The notes below the pieces were generated by a model that was not told the DNA's origin, searched no databases, and saw only the letters and a list, made by a program, of their open reading frames with translations. 64,000 nt of DNA. Source: Cellulomonas xiejunii (GTDB lineage Bacteria; Actinomycetota; Actinomycetes; Actinomycetales; Cellulomonadaceae). The position numbers and the translations under genes were made by a program. The DNA lies in contig NZ_CP101987.1 in NCBI RefSeq assembly GCF_024508315.1, positions 2,480,001 through 2,544,000 of the forward strand. Reading direction: 5' to 3'. This document shows, piece by piece, positions 54,265 through 62,700 of the stretch (positions are counted from its first letter, which is position 1; each line of letters starts with the position of its first letter).

Positions 54265-54957
54265 TCAGTGCCCGGGCTCGGCCCGCCAGCCGGAGTTCTT
54301 GCGCGACGCGACCCACGCGGCCACCTGCGTGCGGCGCTGCAGCCCCATCTTCGCCAGCAGCGACGTGATGTGGTTCTTGACGGTCTTCTCGGCGACGCCC
54401 AGCCGCTCGGCGATCTCACGGTTGGACATGCCCTCACCGATGAGGTCGAGGACGCGCAGCTCGCTCGGCGTCAGCGACTCCGTGGGGTCCTCGTGCCCGG
54501 CGCGGCGACGCGCGACCGTGCGGTCGTCCAGGAGCGTGCGACCGGCGGCCACGGCGCGGATCACGTCGGTGATCTCCGCTCCGCGCACGCTCTTGAGCAG
54601 ATAGGCGGACGCGCCGGCGTCCAGGGCCAGGGCGAGGGCGTCGTCGTCGTCGAACGACGTCAGGACGATCGCGCGCGCGTCCGGCAGCGTCTCACGCACC
54701 GCCTTCATCAGGTCGATGCCCGTGCCGTCCGGCAGCTGCAGGTCGACCAGCAGCACCTGCGGCCGCACCAGCGTGGCACGTCGGACGCCGTCGGCCACCG
54801 AACCCGCCTCCGCGACGACGGTCATGCCGTCCGTGCGCTCGACGACCTCGGCTATCCCACGACGGACGACCTCGTGGTCGTCGACGATCATGACGGAGAT
54901 GGACCCTGGCCGACCGCCCCCGGGGGGCGTCGGCGTGGACTGGCTCGTGGCTGACAC
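54265..54957 (-). CDS. DevR/DosR-like NarL-family response regulator
   Basis: About 230 residues from GTG 54957, which has TACGAT six bases upstream; an alternative ATG lies at 54891 directly before the receiver domain. The receiver has IVDDHEVVRRG, phospho-Asp in LLVDLQLPDGTG, LTSFDDDDA and LLKSVRGAE. The LuxR-type helix-turn-helix is LTPSELRVLDLIGEGMSNREIAERLGVAEKTVKNHITSLLAKMGLQRRTQ; AEKTVKN with LLAK and RRTQ is shared with mycobacterial DosR. It is the likely partner of the adjacent kinase and may control cyd genes and hypoxia responses. Confidence 0.92.
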   Translation of the reverse strand: MSATSQSTPTPPGGGRPGSISVMIVDDHEVVRRGIAEVVERTDGMTVVAEAGSVADGVRRATLVRPQVLLVDLQLPDGTGIDLMKAVRETLPDARAIVLTSFDDDDALALALDAGASAYLLKSVRGAEITDVIRAVAAGRTLLDDRTVARRRAGHEDPTESLTPSELRVLDLIGEGMSNREIAERLGVAEKTVKNHITSLLAKMGLQRRTQVAAWVASRKNSGWRAEPGH

Positions 54958-54963
54958 CGTGGC

Positions 54964-54969
54964 ATCGTA
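54964..54969 (-). promoter_or_regulatory. -10 box of leaderless promoter for the DevR-like regulator
   Basis: TACGAT on the minus strand, six bases before GTG 54957. It supports the GTG over the downstream ATG as start. Confidence 0.55.
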
Positions 54970-54976
54970 TCGACCC

Positions 54977-55921
54977 ATGACCCTGATACTGCTCCCGACC
55001 GCTGTCGACGGCGCGCCCGAGCTGCCGGCGGACGTCACCGTCGTGCGGTACGACGTGGCGGCACCGCCCCCACCGCAGGCCGCGGACGCCGACGCGGTCG
55101 TCGTGTGGGGCAACCCCGCCGACCGCCTCGCCGAGCTCGCGGCGGCTGCACCGCGGGTCCGCTGGGTCCAGACGCTGGCCGCCGGACCGGACGCCGTCCT
55201 CGCTGCGGGCTTCGGCCCCGACGTGGTCGTGACCAACGGACGCGGGCTGCACGACGCCACGGTCGCCGAGCACGTGCTCGCCCTGCTGCTGGCGTCCGTG
55301 CGGTCGGTGCCGGCGATGGTGGTCGCCCAGGCGGAGCACCGCTGGGCGGACGAGCTGGGTGGCCTGCAGCCGTTGCACGCGCCGGACCGCGTGAGCACGC
55401 TGATCGACGCCAACGTGACCGTGTGGGGCTTCGGGTCGATCGCCGCACGTCTCGCCCCGCTGCTCGTCGGCCTCGGCGCGCACGTCACGGGCGTCGCCAC
55501 GACCGGCGGGGACCGGTACGGGTTCCCCGTCGTCACCCCGCGGGGCCTGCCGGACATCCTGCCCCGCACGGACGTGCTCGTGGGGCTCCTGCCCGCGCTC
55601 GAGACGACCCACCACGCCATCGGACGGGACGTGCTGTCCCTGCTGCCGCGGCACGCGCTGGTGGTCAACGCCGGTCGGGGGTCGACGCTCGACGAGGACG
55701 CACTCGTGGACGCCCTGCGGACCGGTGGCATCGCCGCCGCCGCGCTCGACGTGTTCGCCACGGAACCCCTGCCTGCGTCCTCGCCGCTCTGGGACGAGCC
55801 GCGCGTCCTGGTCAGCCCGCACGCCGCCGGCGGCCGCCCCGTCGGCTGGGAGTCGCTCGTCGCCGACAACGTCGCACGGTTCGTCGCGGGCGCCGCCCTG
55901 CGCAACGTCGTCCCGCGCTGA
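54977..55921 (+). CDS. D-isomer-specific 2-hydroxyacid dehydrogenase
   Basis: 314 residues from ATG 54977. The NAD-binding motif is VWGFGSIAARLAPLLVGLGAHV; substrate and catalytic residues appear in VNAGRGSTLDEDALVDALRTG (Arg), LDVFATEPLP (Glu) and SPHAAGG (His). It reduces a 2-oxoacid or the reverse; glyoxylate/hydroxypyruvate or phosphoglycerate are family options. It diverges from the response-regulator gene by only 19 bases and thus shares its promoter region. Confidence 0.9.
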   Translation: MTLILLPTAVDGAPELPADVTVVRYDVAAPPPPQAADADAVVVWGNPADRLAELAAAAPRVRWVQTLAAGPDAVLAAGFGPDVVVTNGRGLHDATVAEHVLALLLASVRSVPAMVVAQAEHRWADELGGLQPLHAPDRVSTLIDANVTVWGFGSIAARLAPLLVGLGAHVTGVATTGGDRYGFPVVTPRGLPDILPRTDVLVGLLPALETTHHAIGRDVLSLLPRHALVVNAGRGSTLDEDALVDALRTGGIAAAALDVFATEPLPASSPLWDEPRVLVSPHAAGGRPVGWESLVADNVARFVAGAALRNVVPR

Positions 55922-55975
55922 CGTCCGCTCCCCCGCGGCGCCGGGCGACTGACGGTCACCACCCGGCCGGGACGG

Positions 55976-56944
55976 TCAGGCGCGGCGGGGCCGCGGACGC
56001 GGTTGGCACCGCGGGCAGGTGTACGACGAGCGGTTGGCGAACGCGTCGCGCCGGACGAGGGTCCCGCACCGGCGGCAGGGACGGCCGTCCTGCCCGTAGA
56101 CGGCCAGGGACCGGTCGAAGTAGCCGGACGCCCCGTTGACGTCGACGTACAGCGCGTCGAAGCTCGTGCCGCCCTGCTCGAGCGCCTCCGTCATGACCTC
56201 GGTCGCGGCGTCGAGCAGGCGTTCGGCGTCCGTGGCGCGCAGCGCCGCCGTGGGCCGCGTCCCGTGCAGCCGGGCCCGCCACAGCGCCTCGTCGGCATAG
56301 ATGTTGCCGACCCCGGAGACGAGGGTCTGGTCCAGCAGCGCGCGCTTCACCTCCGTGCGTCGTGTCCGCATCGCGGCGACCACGGCGCGCCGGTCCAGCG
56401 CCGGGTCCAGCAGGTCCCGCGCGATGTGGGCGACCGGCAGCGGCACCACGTCCCGCGCGGCCCCGCACCCGCCGGGCGCGCCGTCGGGCGTCGTGACCAG
56501 GTCGGGGACGGACAGGTGGCCGAACGTCCGCTGGTCGACGAAGTCGAGCGCCGAGCCGTCGTCGAGGACCAGCCGGACCCGCAGGTGCGGGTGCTCGACC
56601 CAGCCCACCGGTCCCGACGGGACGGCACCCTCGGTGACCCCGGACGCCCGCGCGTCGACGACGTGGGCGCCGCGGACGAGGAGCTGTCCGCTCATGCCGA
56701 GGTGCGCCAGGAGGGCGTCGTCGCCTCTGCCGGCGCCCTCGTCCAGCAGGAGCCACAGGAACTTGCCCCGACGTACCGCGGCCTCCAGTCGTCGGCCGGT
56801 CAGCCGCGCCGCGAAGTCGAGCGGGCCGGCCTCGTGGCGACGCACCGAGTAGTCGCGCCGCACATCCACGTCGACGACGGTCCGGCCCAGGACGTGCCGT
56901 GCGAGCCCGTCGCGGACCGTCTCCACCTCGGGCAGCTCGGGCAC
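55976..56944 (-). CDS. mutM: Formamidopyrimidine-DNA glycosylase
   Basis: 322 residues from GTG 56944. The mature N-terminus [10 protein letters not shown] supplies the catalytic Pro and Glu; [10 protein letters not shown], a helix-two-turn-helix ([17 protein letters not shown]) and a C-terminal zinc finger (CRRCG...YTCPRC) complete the family. It removes 8-oxoguanine and cleaves the abasic site. Three bases downstream of rnc, as in other actinobacteria. Confidence 0.97.
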   Translation of the reverse strand: MPELPEVETVRDGLARHVLGRTVVDVDVRRDYSVRRHEAGPLDFAARLTGRRLEAAVRRGKFLWLLLDEGAGRGDDALLAHLGMSGQLLVRGAHVVDARASGVTEGAVPSGPVGWVEHPHLRVRLVLDDGSALDFVDQRTFGHLSVPDLVTTPDGAPGGCGAARDVVPLPVAHIARDLLDPALDRRAVVAAMRTRRTEVKRALLDQTLVSGVGNIYADEALWRARLHGTRPTAALRATDAERLLDAATEVMTEALEQGGTSFDALYVDVNGASGYFDRSLAVYGQDGRPCRRCGTLVRRDAFANRSSYTCPRCQPRPRPRRA

Positions 56945-56947
56945 GCG

Positions 56948-57673
56948 TCAGCCCGGGTCGACGGAAGGGGCCTCGTCCTGAGCCGCGTCGCGCAGCGCGG
57001 TGAGCGCGGCCCAGGCCGCCGACGCGGCCTCCTGCTCGGCGATCTTCTTGGCTGGGCCGGTGCCCGAGCCCCTTACCTCGCCACCGACGACGGCGCGGGC
57101 CGTGAACGTCCGGGCGTGGTCCGGGCCCTCGCCCGTGACCTCGTAGTACGGCGCTCCGAGACCCAGCGACGCGGAGAGCTCCTGCAGCGACGTCTTCCAG
57201 TCGAGCCCGGCGCCCAGGTCGGCGGCTGCGGTGAGCGTCGGCCGGACGAGCCGGTCGACGAGGACGCGCGCCGTCTCGAGCCCGTGCGAGAGGTAGACGG
57301 CACCGAAGACCGCCTCCAGCGTGTCCGACAGGATCGAGTCCTTGTCCTTGCCGCCGGTGGCGAGCTCACCCTTGCCGAGCAGCACGTAGCTGCCGAGGTC
57401 GAGCGTGCGCGCGACCTGCGCCAGGGCGCGCTGCGACACGGTCGCGGCGCGCATCTTGGCGAGGTCGCCCTCGGAGTTGCCGGGATGCGTGCGGTAGAGG
57501 TGCTCGGTCACGACGAGACCCAGCACCGTGTCGCCCAGGAACTCCAGACGCTCGTTGGTGGGGATGCCACCGGCCTCGTGGGCGAACGAGCGGTGCGTGA
57601 GCGCGAGCACGAGAAGCTCGGGGTCCAGGGGGACCCCGAGCTTCTCCAGGAGCGTGTCCGCTGCCGTGCTCAT
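56948..57673 (-). CDS. rnc: Ribonuclease III
   Basis: 241 residues from ATG 57673. The catalytic motif is [14 protein letters not shown] with a second Asp/Glu site in [18 protein letters not shown]; the C-terminal double-stranded RNA-binding domain has [16 protein letters not shown]. It cuts double-stranded RNA in rRNA precursors and mRNAs. The coding sequence contains a perfect 16-bp hairpin close to its 5' end. It lies between rpmF and mutM. Confidence 0.97.
   Translation of the reverse strand: MSTAADTLLEKLGVPLDPELLVLALTHRSFAHEAGGIPTNERLEFLGDTVLGLVVTEHLYRTHPGNSEGDLAKMRAATVSQRALAQVARTLDLGSYVLLGKGELATGGKDKDSILSDTLEAVFGAVYLSHGLETARVLVDRLVRPTLTAAADLGAGLDWKTSLQELSASLGLGAPYYEVTGEGPDHARTFTARAVVGGEVRGSGTGPAKKIAEQEAASAAWAALTALRDAAQDEAPSVDPG
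57611..57646 (-). promoter_or_regulatory. Perfect 16-bp hairpin inside the 5' part of rnc
   Basis: 57611-57626 (GAGAAGCTCGGGGTCC) pairs without mismatch with 57631-57646 around a four-base loop. It covers codons 10-21 ([12 protein letters not shown]). Too far inside the gene for a terminator; its place suggests RNase III autoregulation by cleavage of its own mRNA. Confidence 0.6.
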
Positions 57674-57718
57674 GCGACGCCGGTCGGAACGGATCTGCCG
57701 GTCATCGGACCGCGAGGG

Positions 57719-57916
57719 TCAGACAGCCTCGTGCTCGCTGCGCACGGCCTCGACGTAGCGACGGCCGTTGTACGCACCGCACGAGGGGCACGCGATGTGC
57801 GGCCGCGTCTGCGACTTGCACTGGGGGCAGCTGGTGAGCGTCGTGGCAGTGGTCTTCCACTGCGACCGACGCGCACGGGTGTTGCTGCGCGACATCTTGC
57901 GCTTCGGAACCGCCAC
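57719..57916 (-). CDS. rpmF: 50S ribosomal protein L32
   Basis: 65 residues: MAVPKRKMSRSNTRARRSQWK at the start (first 20 typical) and a zinc ribbon with CPQC and CPSC. The four-Cys form implies the zinc-binding rather than the zinc-independent paralogue. It starts two bases after the DUF177 gene and precedes rnc. Confidence 0.99.
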   Translation of the reverse strand: MAVPKRKMSRSNTRARRSQWKTTATTLTSCPQCKSQTRPHIACPSCGAYNGRRYVEAVRSEHEAV

Positions 57917-57918
57917 GG

Positions 57919-58494
57919 TCAGCTCTCTCTCTTCTCGTCGTCAGTGCCCTGCAGGCCGCCGAGGGCAGCCCACCGGGGGTCGATCGTCTCATGCGCGTGG
58001 TCCAGGTCGTCGGCGAGCCGCGCCCCGCACTCCGAGCACAGGCCCGGGCAGTCCTCCCGGCACAGGGGCCGGAAGGGCAGCGCAGGCACGACCGCGTCAC
58101 GCAGTGCGGGCTCGAGGTCGACGAGGTCGCCCTCCAGCTCACGCACGTCCTCGTCCTCGTCACCGCTCGCTGCCGCGGCGTCGGCGCGCTCGGGGTACAC
58201 GTACAGCTCCTGCAGCGGCGCGTCGACTGGCTCGACCACCCGCTCCAGGCACCTCACGCACTCCCCGACGGCTTCGCCGCGGATCGATCCGGAGACCAGG
58301 ACCCCTTCCATGACCGCCTCGAGCCGAAGATCCAGCTCCAGGTCGCTCCCGGCAGGGATGCCGATCATGCCGCTGCCGAGCTCGTCAGGTGCCGCGACCG
58401 TCCGCTGCACCTTCCGCATCGATCCCGGACGTCGGCCGAGCTCGTGTGTCTCGAGCACGAACGGCGAGCTGGCATCGAGGTGGGATGGGCGCAC
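57919..58494 (-). CDS. DUF177 (YceD) family protein
   Basis: 191 residues from GTG 58494 (AGGGG about eight bases upstream); a longer frame starts at 58572. GECVRCLE and LCREDCPGLCSECG carry the conserved Cys residues; LPLRD-type FRPLCREDC is the DUF177 hallmark. The family is almost always encoded directly before rpmF and has been tied to 23S rRNA/ribosome biogenesis in plants and bacteria, but its reaction is unknown. Confidence 0.93.
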   Translation of the reverse strand: MRPSHLDASSPFVLETHELGRRPGSMRKVQRTVAAPDELGSGMIGIPAGSDLELDLRLEAVMEGVLVSGSIRGEAVGECVRCLERVVEPVDAPLQELYVYPERADAAAASGDEDEDVRELEGDLVDLEPALRDAVVPALPFRPLCREDCPGLCSECGARLADDLDHAHETIDPRWAALGGLQGTDDEKRES

Positions 58495-58656
58495 GGTCCG
58501 GTCCCCTCGTTTCCAGGTGGCACCGGGCGCGGGCGCGCGGCACCTAGTTGCGGCAATGACGACTCGGCCCACGCCACGACCGGCAGGACCAACCGAGAAC
58601 TCTACGGCACGCGGTGCGCTGCCCCAAACCGGCGTCGCTCGCCGCGGCGGGAGCCG

Positions 58657-59157
58657 CTACGCGTTCTCACCCGGCACCAGGCGGCCCGCCAGCTTCGCGC
58701 GTCCCGCCTGGACCTGCGACAGCACCTTGCCCAGGTCGATCTCGAAGTCCGCCAGCCGCCGGTCGCAGTAGTCGTCCGCGTCACGGCGCAGCGACTCCGC
58801 CGTCTCCTGCGCCTCCGCGAGGATCTCGGCGGCCCGCGTCTGGGCGGCCGTCACGACGCTCTCCTGCTCCACGAGCGCAGCCGCGCGGCTGCGGGCACGG
58901 GCCAGGACCGCGTCGGCCTCCGCCTGCGCCGCGGCCCGCGCGGCATCCGCGTCGGCCAGGACCTCGTCCGCCTGGTGCAGCTGGGACGGCAGCGCCGCCC
59001 GCACCTGGTCGACGAGCTCCAGGATCTCCGCCCGGTTCACCAGGACGGACGAGGACATCGGCATCGCCCGCGCCTGCGTCACCGCGTCCTCGAGCGCGTC
59101 GAGCACACCACCGACACCTTCCGTCCGCTCCACGTCGTGGTCCACGTGCTCCGTCAT
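58657..59157 (-). CDS. sepIVA: SepIVA/DivIVA-like coiled-coil cell-division protein
   Basis: 166 residues from ATG 59157, two bases after coaD. After an acidic N-terminus and VLDALEDAVTQARAMPMSSSVLVNRAEILELVDQVRAALP, almost everything is a coiled coil with Ala/Glu/Arg heptads (ADADAARAAAQAEADAVLARA). M. tuberculosis Rv2927c (SepIVA) holds the same place beside the DUF177 and rnc genes and acts in septation and envelope synthesis. The symbol is given by synteny and pattern. Confidence 0.82.
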   Translation of the reverse strand: MTEHVDHDVERTEGVGGVLDALEDAVTQARAMPMSSSVLVNRAEILELVDQVRAALPSQLHQADEVLADADAARAAAQAEADAVLARARSRAAALVEQESVVTAAQTRAAEILAEAQETAESLRRDADDYCDRRLADFEIDLGKVLSQVQAGRAKLAGRLVPGENA

Positions 59158-59159
59158 CG

Positions 59160-59660
59160 TCAGTCCTCTCCCCCGACGCCCGGGACCGGCGCCAGTGCCT
59201 GTCGCACCGCTGCCGCCACCTCGGGCGTCACCATGTCGTCGATCGGTCCCCCGTGCCGTGCCACGTCCTTGACCAGGGACGACGCGATGTGCGCACGCGC
59301 CGGGTCGCCCAGGACGAATACCGTCTCCACGCCGGACAGGTGCCGGTTCATCAGTGCCATCGCGAGCTCCGCGTCGAGGTCGGCACCGCTGCGCAGCCCC
59401 TTGACCACCGCGCACGCCCCGACGTCGCGCACGAGGTCGATGAGCAGCCCGTCCGTCGACACGACCCGCACGCCCTCCCACCCCGCCAGCGCATCGGTCG
59501 CCAGCCGGACCCGTTCGTCGGGCGACAGCAGCGACCGCTTCGAGGAGTTGTGCGCCACGGCCACGACGACCTCGTCGAACATCGACCGAGCGCGCCGGAC
59601 GACGTCCACGTGACCGAGCGTGATCGGGTCGAACGACCCGGGGCAGACGGCGGTGCTCAC
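59160..59660 (-). CDS. coaD: Phosphopantetheine adenylyltransferase
   Basis: 166 residues from GTG 59660; a TTG nine bases upstream is also in frame but lies on the -10 box. CPGSFDPITLGHVDVVRRA is the nucleotidyl-transferase motif, then VVAVAHNSSKRSLLSPDERV, KGLRSGADLDAELAMALMN and the C-terminal SSLVKDVARHGG. It makes dephospho-CoA. Transcription appears to start within the TAGGTT-driven leaderless promoter, running into sepIVA. Confidence 0.97.
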   Translation of the reverse strand: MSTAVCPGSFDPITLGHVDVVRRARSMFDEVVVAVAHNSSKRSLLSPDERVRLATDALAGWEGVRVVSTDGLLIDLVRDVGACAVVKGLRSGADLDAELAMALMNRHLSGVETVFVLGDPARAHIASSLVKDVARHGGPIDDMVTPEVAAAVRQALAPVPGVGGED

Positions 59661-59667
59661 GGACGCC

Positions 59668-59673
59668 AACCTA
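59668..59673 (-). promoter_or_regulatory. -10 box of leaderless coaD promoter
   Basis: TAGGTT on the minus strand, seven bases before GTG 59660. Confidence 0.5.
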
Positions 59674-59709
59674 CGTCACCGGGCCCCGCCGGACCCGACG
59701 ACGACCCGC

Positions 59710-59715
59710 TAGCGT
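59710..59715 (+). promoter_or_regulatory. -10 box of leaderless promoter for the GNAT gene
   Basis: TAGCGT, six bases before GTG 59722, back to back with the coaD promoter 37 bases away. Confidence 0.6.
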
Positions 59716-59721
59716 TCCGCC

Positions 59722-60324
59722 GTGAGCCTCGTCCGCCCCGCGACGTCCGCCGACCTGCCGGTCCTGCGCACGGTGTGCGCGCTGGCCTACCGCGACAACC
59801 CGCTGATGCGCTGGGTGCTGCCGGACGACGAGACCCGCGTCGAGGCGTGCGCGGCCTGGCTGGGCCCGTCCCTCGAGCGCTACCTGGCGGCGGGTCGGGT
59901 CGACGTCCTGGCCGTCGACGACGTCCCGGTCGCGGTCGCGGCGTGGCGGGTGCCGGGTGCGGACGTCGCCGCCCCGGCCATCGCGTCGACGCTGCCGTCA
60001 CCCGCCGGCGTGCTGCGCGCCCTCGTCGGCGCGCAGCGGGCGGCGCAGGTGCTCGGCGCGCTGGGCGGTGCGAGCACCCTCGCACCGCCGGCCCCGGGGC
60101 CCTACCTCAACTACCTCGCGGTGCACCCGGCGCACCAGGCACGTGGTCACGGCGGCGCGCTGCTGGACCACGGGGTCGACGCCCTGCGCGCCGTCGGCGG
60201 GACCCCGTGGCTCGGGACGACCGATCCGCGCAACGTCCCCTTCTACGAGCGGCACGGCTTCTCGACGGCCGGCACCCGCGTGCTCGACGACCCCGGCCCC
60301 GTGCTCACGGTGCTGCACGGCTGA
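59722..60324 (+). CDS. GNAT-family N-acetyltransferase
   Basis: 200 residues. VRPATSADLPVLRTVCALAYRDNPLMRWVLPDD is the N-terminal GNAT pattern seen in this branch; the acetyl-CoA loop is LNYLAVHPAHQARGHGGALLDHGV (motif A, with the R/QxxGxG/A element as ARGHGG), followed by GTTDPRNVPFYERHGF (motif B). The acceptor substrate is unknown. It diverges from coaD. Confidence 0.92.
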   Translation: MSLVRPATSADLPVLRTVCALAYRDNPLMRWVLPDDETRVEACAAWLGPSLERYLAAGRVDVLAVDDVPVAVAAWRVPGADVAAPAIASTLPSPAGVLRALVGAQRAAQVLGALGGASTLAPPAPGPYLNYLAVHPAHQARGHGGALLDHGVDALRAVGGTPWLGTTDPRNVPFYERHGFSTAGTRVLDDPGPVLTVLHG

Positions 60325-60397
60325 TCGGTCGGGCGCTCGCGACGCAGACCTCCGCGCCGCGGTTGCACTCCCCCGCAGGCGGAGACACGCTGACCGG

Positions 60398-61627
60398 ATG
60401 GCCGACACCGCACGCGAGCACGACGTCGTCGTCCTCGGGGCGACCGGGTTCGTCGGGACGCTCGTGTGCGAGCACCTCGCGCGGCACGCCCCGGCCGGGA
60501 CCCGGATCGCGCTGGCCGGGCGCTCCCGGGAGAGGCTCGTGCGGACACGCGCCGGGCTCCCCGAACGCGCCCACGCGTGGCCCGTCCTCGTCGCGGACAC
60601 CGACGACGCTCCCTCCCTACGCGCGCTGGCCGCCTCCACGCGCGTCCTGGTCAGCACCGTCGGGCCGTACCTGCAGCACGGGCTCCCGGTCGTCGAGGCG
60701 TGCGCCCGCGCCGGCACGCACTACGCGGACCTGACCGGCGAGGTGCCGTTCGTCCGGCAGGCCGCCGACGCGCACGACGAGGTGGCCCGGGCGACCGGGG
60801 CGCGCCTCGTCCACGCGTGCGGGTACGACGCCGTCCCGTCCGACCTCGCCGTCCTGGTGCTCCACCAGCGCGTCGCCGCCGACGGCGCCGGCTCGCTGGG
60901 GCGCGTCCGCCTGGTCGCGAGCGCGCGCGGCGGCGTCAGCGGCGGCACCGTCGCGTCGGGGCGCGGCATCGCCGAGCTGGCCGGACGGGACCCGGCAGTC
61001 CGCCGCCTGCTCGCCGACCCGTTCTCGCTGAGTCCCGACCGCGCCGCCGAGCCGGACGGGCCGCAGCCCTCGGACACCCCGGGGCCCGGTCGCACGCTCG
61101 GCGGCCTGTGGGTCGCGACGTCGCCGATGGGGTCGTTCAACTCGCGCGTGGTGCGGCGGTCGAACGCGCTGCAGGGCTGGGCGTACGGACGCGAGCTGCG
61201 CTACCAGGAGGTGGCGGCGACCGGCTCCGGGCTGCGCGGGGCGGCGAGGGCCGGCCTGCTGACGGTCGGGCTGCCGCTCGCGCTCGCAGCGCTCGCGGTG
61301 CCACCGACGCGTGCGCTGCTCGACCGCGTGCTGCCCGCCCCGGGCACGGGACCGGACGCGCAGACGCGGCGCGCCGGGTGGTTCCGCATGGACCTGCACG
61401 CGGTGACGACGACCGGTCGGCACTACCGCGCGCTGGCCGCCGGCCAGGGCGACCCCGGGTACTCCGCCACGGCCGTGATGCTCGGGCAGGCGGCGCTCGC
61501 CCTGGCGCTGGACGGCGACCGGCTCCCGGACCGGGCCGGGTCGCTCACGCCCGCGACGGCCGTCGGCGACGTGCTGGTCGAGCGGCTGCGGGCAGCCGGC
61601 CACCGGTACGTGGCGTCCGTGCGCTGA
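60398..61627 (+). CDS. Saccharopine dehydrogenase-like / trans-acting enoyl reductase family protein
   Basis: 409 residues from ATG 60398. VVVLGATGFVGTLVCEHLARH is the Rossmann dinucleotide loop; VSTVGPYLQHGLPVVEACARAGTHYADLTGE and HACGYDAVPSDLAVL are diagnostic of the family that includes mycobacterial Rv2449c and the trans-enoyl reductase Rv2953. The native reaction here is unknown; an NAD(P)-linked reduction of a lipid or amino-acid adduct is possible. CACGCT six bases before the ATG may be a weak leaderless -10. Confidence 0.9.
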   Translation: MADTAREHDVVVLGATGFVGTLVCEHLARHAPAGTRIALAGRSRERLVRTRAGLPERAHAWPVLVADTDDAPSLRALAASTRVLVSTVGPYLQHGLPVVEACARAGTHYADLTGEVPFVRQAADAHDEVARATGARLVHACGYDAVPSDLAVLVLHQRVAADGAGSLGRVRLVASARGGVSGGTVASGRGIAELAGRDPAVRRLLADPFSLSPDRAAEPDGPQPSDTPGPGRTLGGLWVATSPMGSFNSRVVRRSNALQGWAYGRELRYQEVAATGSGLRGAARAGLLTVGLPLALAALAVPPTRALLDRVLPAPGTGPDAQTRRAGWFRMDLHAVTTTGRHYRALAAGQGDPGYSATAVMLGQAALALALDGDRLPDRAGSLTPATAVGDVLVERLRAAGHRYVASVR

Positions 61628-61658
61628 GCGTTCGGCGACAGCCGGACGAGGCGCGACG

Positions 61659-62588
61659 TCAGGACCGCCCGAGGGCCGCGACCGCGGCTGCCGCCGCCTC
61701 GGCGACGACGGCGTCGTCGGGCTCGGCGTCGCGCTCCGCACGATCGGACATGACGGCGACCACGATCGGTGCACCGTCCGTCGGCCACACGACCGCGACG
61801 TCGTTCCGGGTGCCGAAGCCCCCGGTGCCGGACTTGTCGCCGACCACCCAGTCGGCAGGCAGCAGGGCGCGCACCAGGGTGTCGCCGGTCTGCGTCCCGG
61901 TGAGCCAGGCGGTGAGGACGGCCCGCTCGTCGTCCGTGAGCGTCGTTCCGAGGACGTACTCGCGCAGGTCCGCGGCCAGCACCCGCGGCGTCGTGGTGTC
62001 GCGCTCGTCACCCGGCGTGGCCTCGTTGAGGTCGGGTTCGGTGCGGGCGACGACGGTGACGTCGTCGCCGAGGGCCGCGAGCGCCTCGTCGAGCGCCGCA
62101 GGGCCGCCCAGCGCCTCGAAGAGCAGGTTGCCGGCGGTGTTGTCGCTGCGCGTCACGGCCGCCTCCGCCACCTCGGCGAGCGTCATCGTGCCCCCGACGC
62201 GGGTCTCCGTCACCGGCGAGTAGGTCACGATGTCCTCCGCCCGGACCGGGACCTCGCGGGCGAGCCCGTCCACGCCGACGAGGTCGAGGACCGCGCCGGC
62301 CGCGAGGGCCTTGATCGTCGACGCGTACGCGAACCGCTCGTCGGGGCGCCACGCGACCGCGGCACCGGTGCCGGTGTCGACGGCGTGCACGCCGAGGCGG
62401 GCGTCGTAGCGGGCCTCGAGCTCCTCGAGCGCGAGCGGCAGCTGCGTGGCGGTCGGCGACGGCGTGGTCGTCGGGGCCGGGGCGCTGCTCGCGGTGGGGA
62501 CCGCCGTCGGCGCCTCCCGCGGCGCGGCACCGCACCCTGCGGTGACGGCGACACCCGCGGCGACGAGGACGACGAGGACGCGGTTCAT
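61659..62588 (-). CDS. Class A beta-lactamase, lipoprotein type
   Basis: 309 residues from ATG 62588; ATGs at 62606 and 62615 would only lengthen the signal peptide. The lipobox is VTAGC (Cys19), then a Thr/Pro linker. All catalytic motifs are present: S90-TIK93 (SxxK), S148DN150, EPDLN (Glu184, the deacylation Glu) and KSG (252-254, the KTG variant). It opens beta-lactams at the outer face of the membrane. No AmpR/BlaI-like regulator is adjacent, so it is probably constitutive. Confidence 0.93.
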   Translation of the reverse strand: MNRVLVVLVAAGVAVTAGCGAAPREAPTAVPTASSAPAPTTTPSPTATQLPLALEELEARYDARLGVHAVDTGTGAAVAWRPDERFAYASTIKALAAGAVLDLVGVDGLAREVPVRAEDIVTYSPVTETRVGGTMTLAEVAEAAVTRSDNTAGNLLFEALGGPAALDEALAALGDDVTVVARTEPDLNEATPGDERDTTTPRVLAADLREYVLGTTLTDDERAVLTAWLTGTQTGDTLVRALLPADWVVGDKSGTGGFGTRNDVAVVWPTDGAPIVVAVMSDRAERDAEPDDAVVAEAAAAAVAALGRS

Positions 62589-62700
62589 GGTCGACGTGCT
62601 GGGCATGACGACCATGCTGCGACAGGGCACGGACATCCGCCGTGCGGGCTCGGGTCCCGTGCGACGGCCGAACCGCTGCGGAGCACCACCTCCTCGGACC

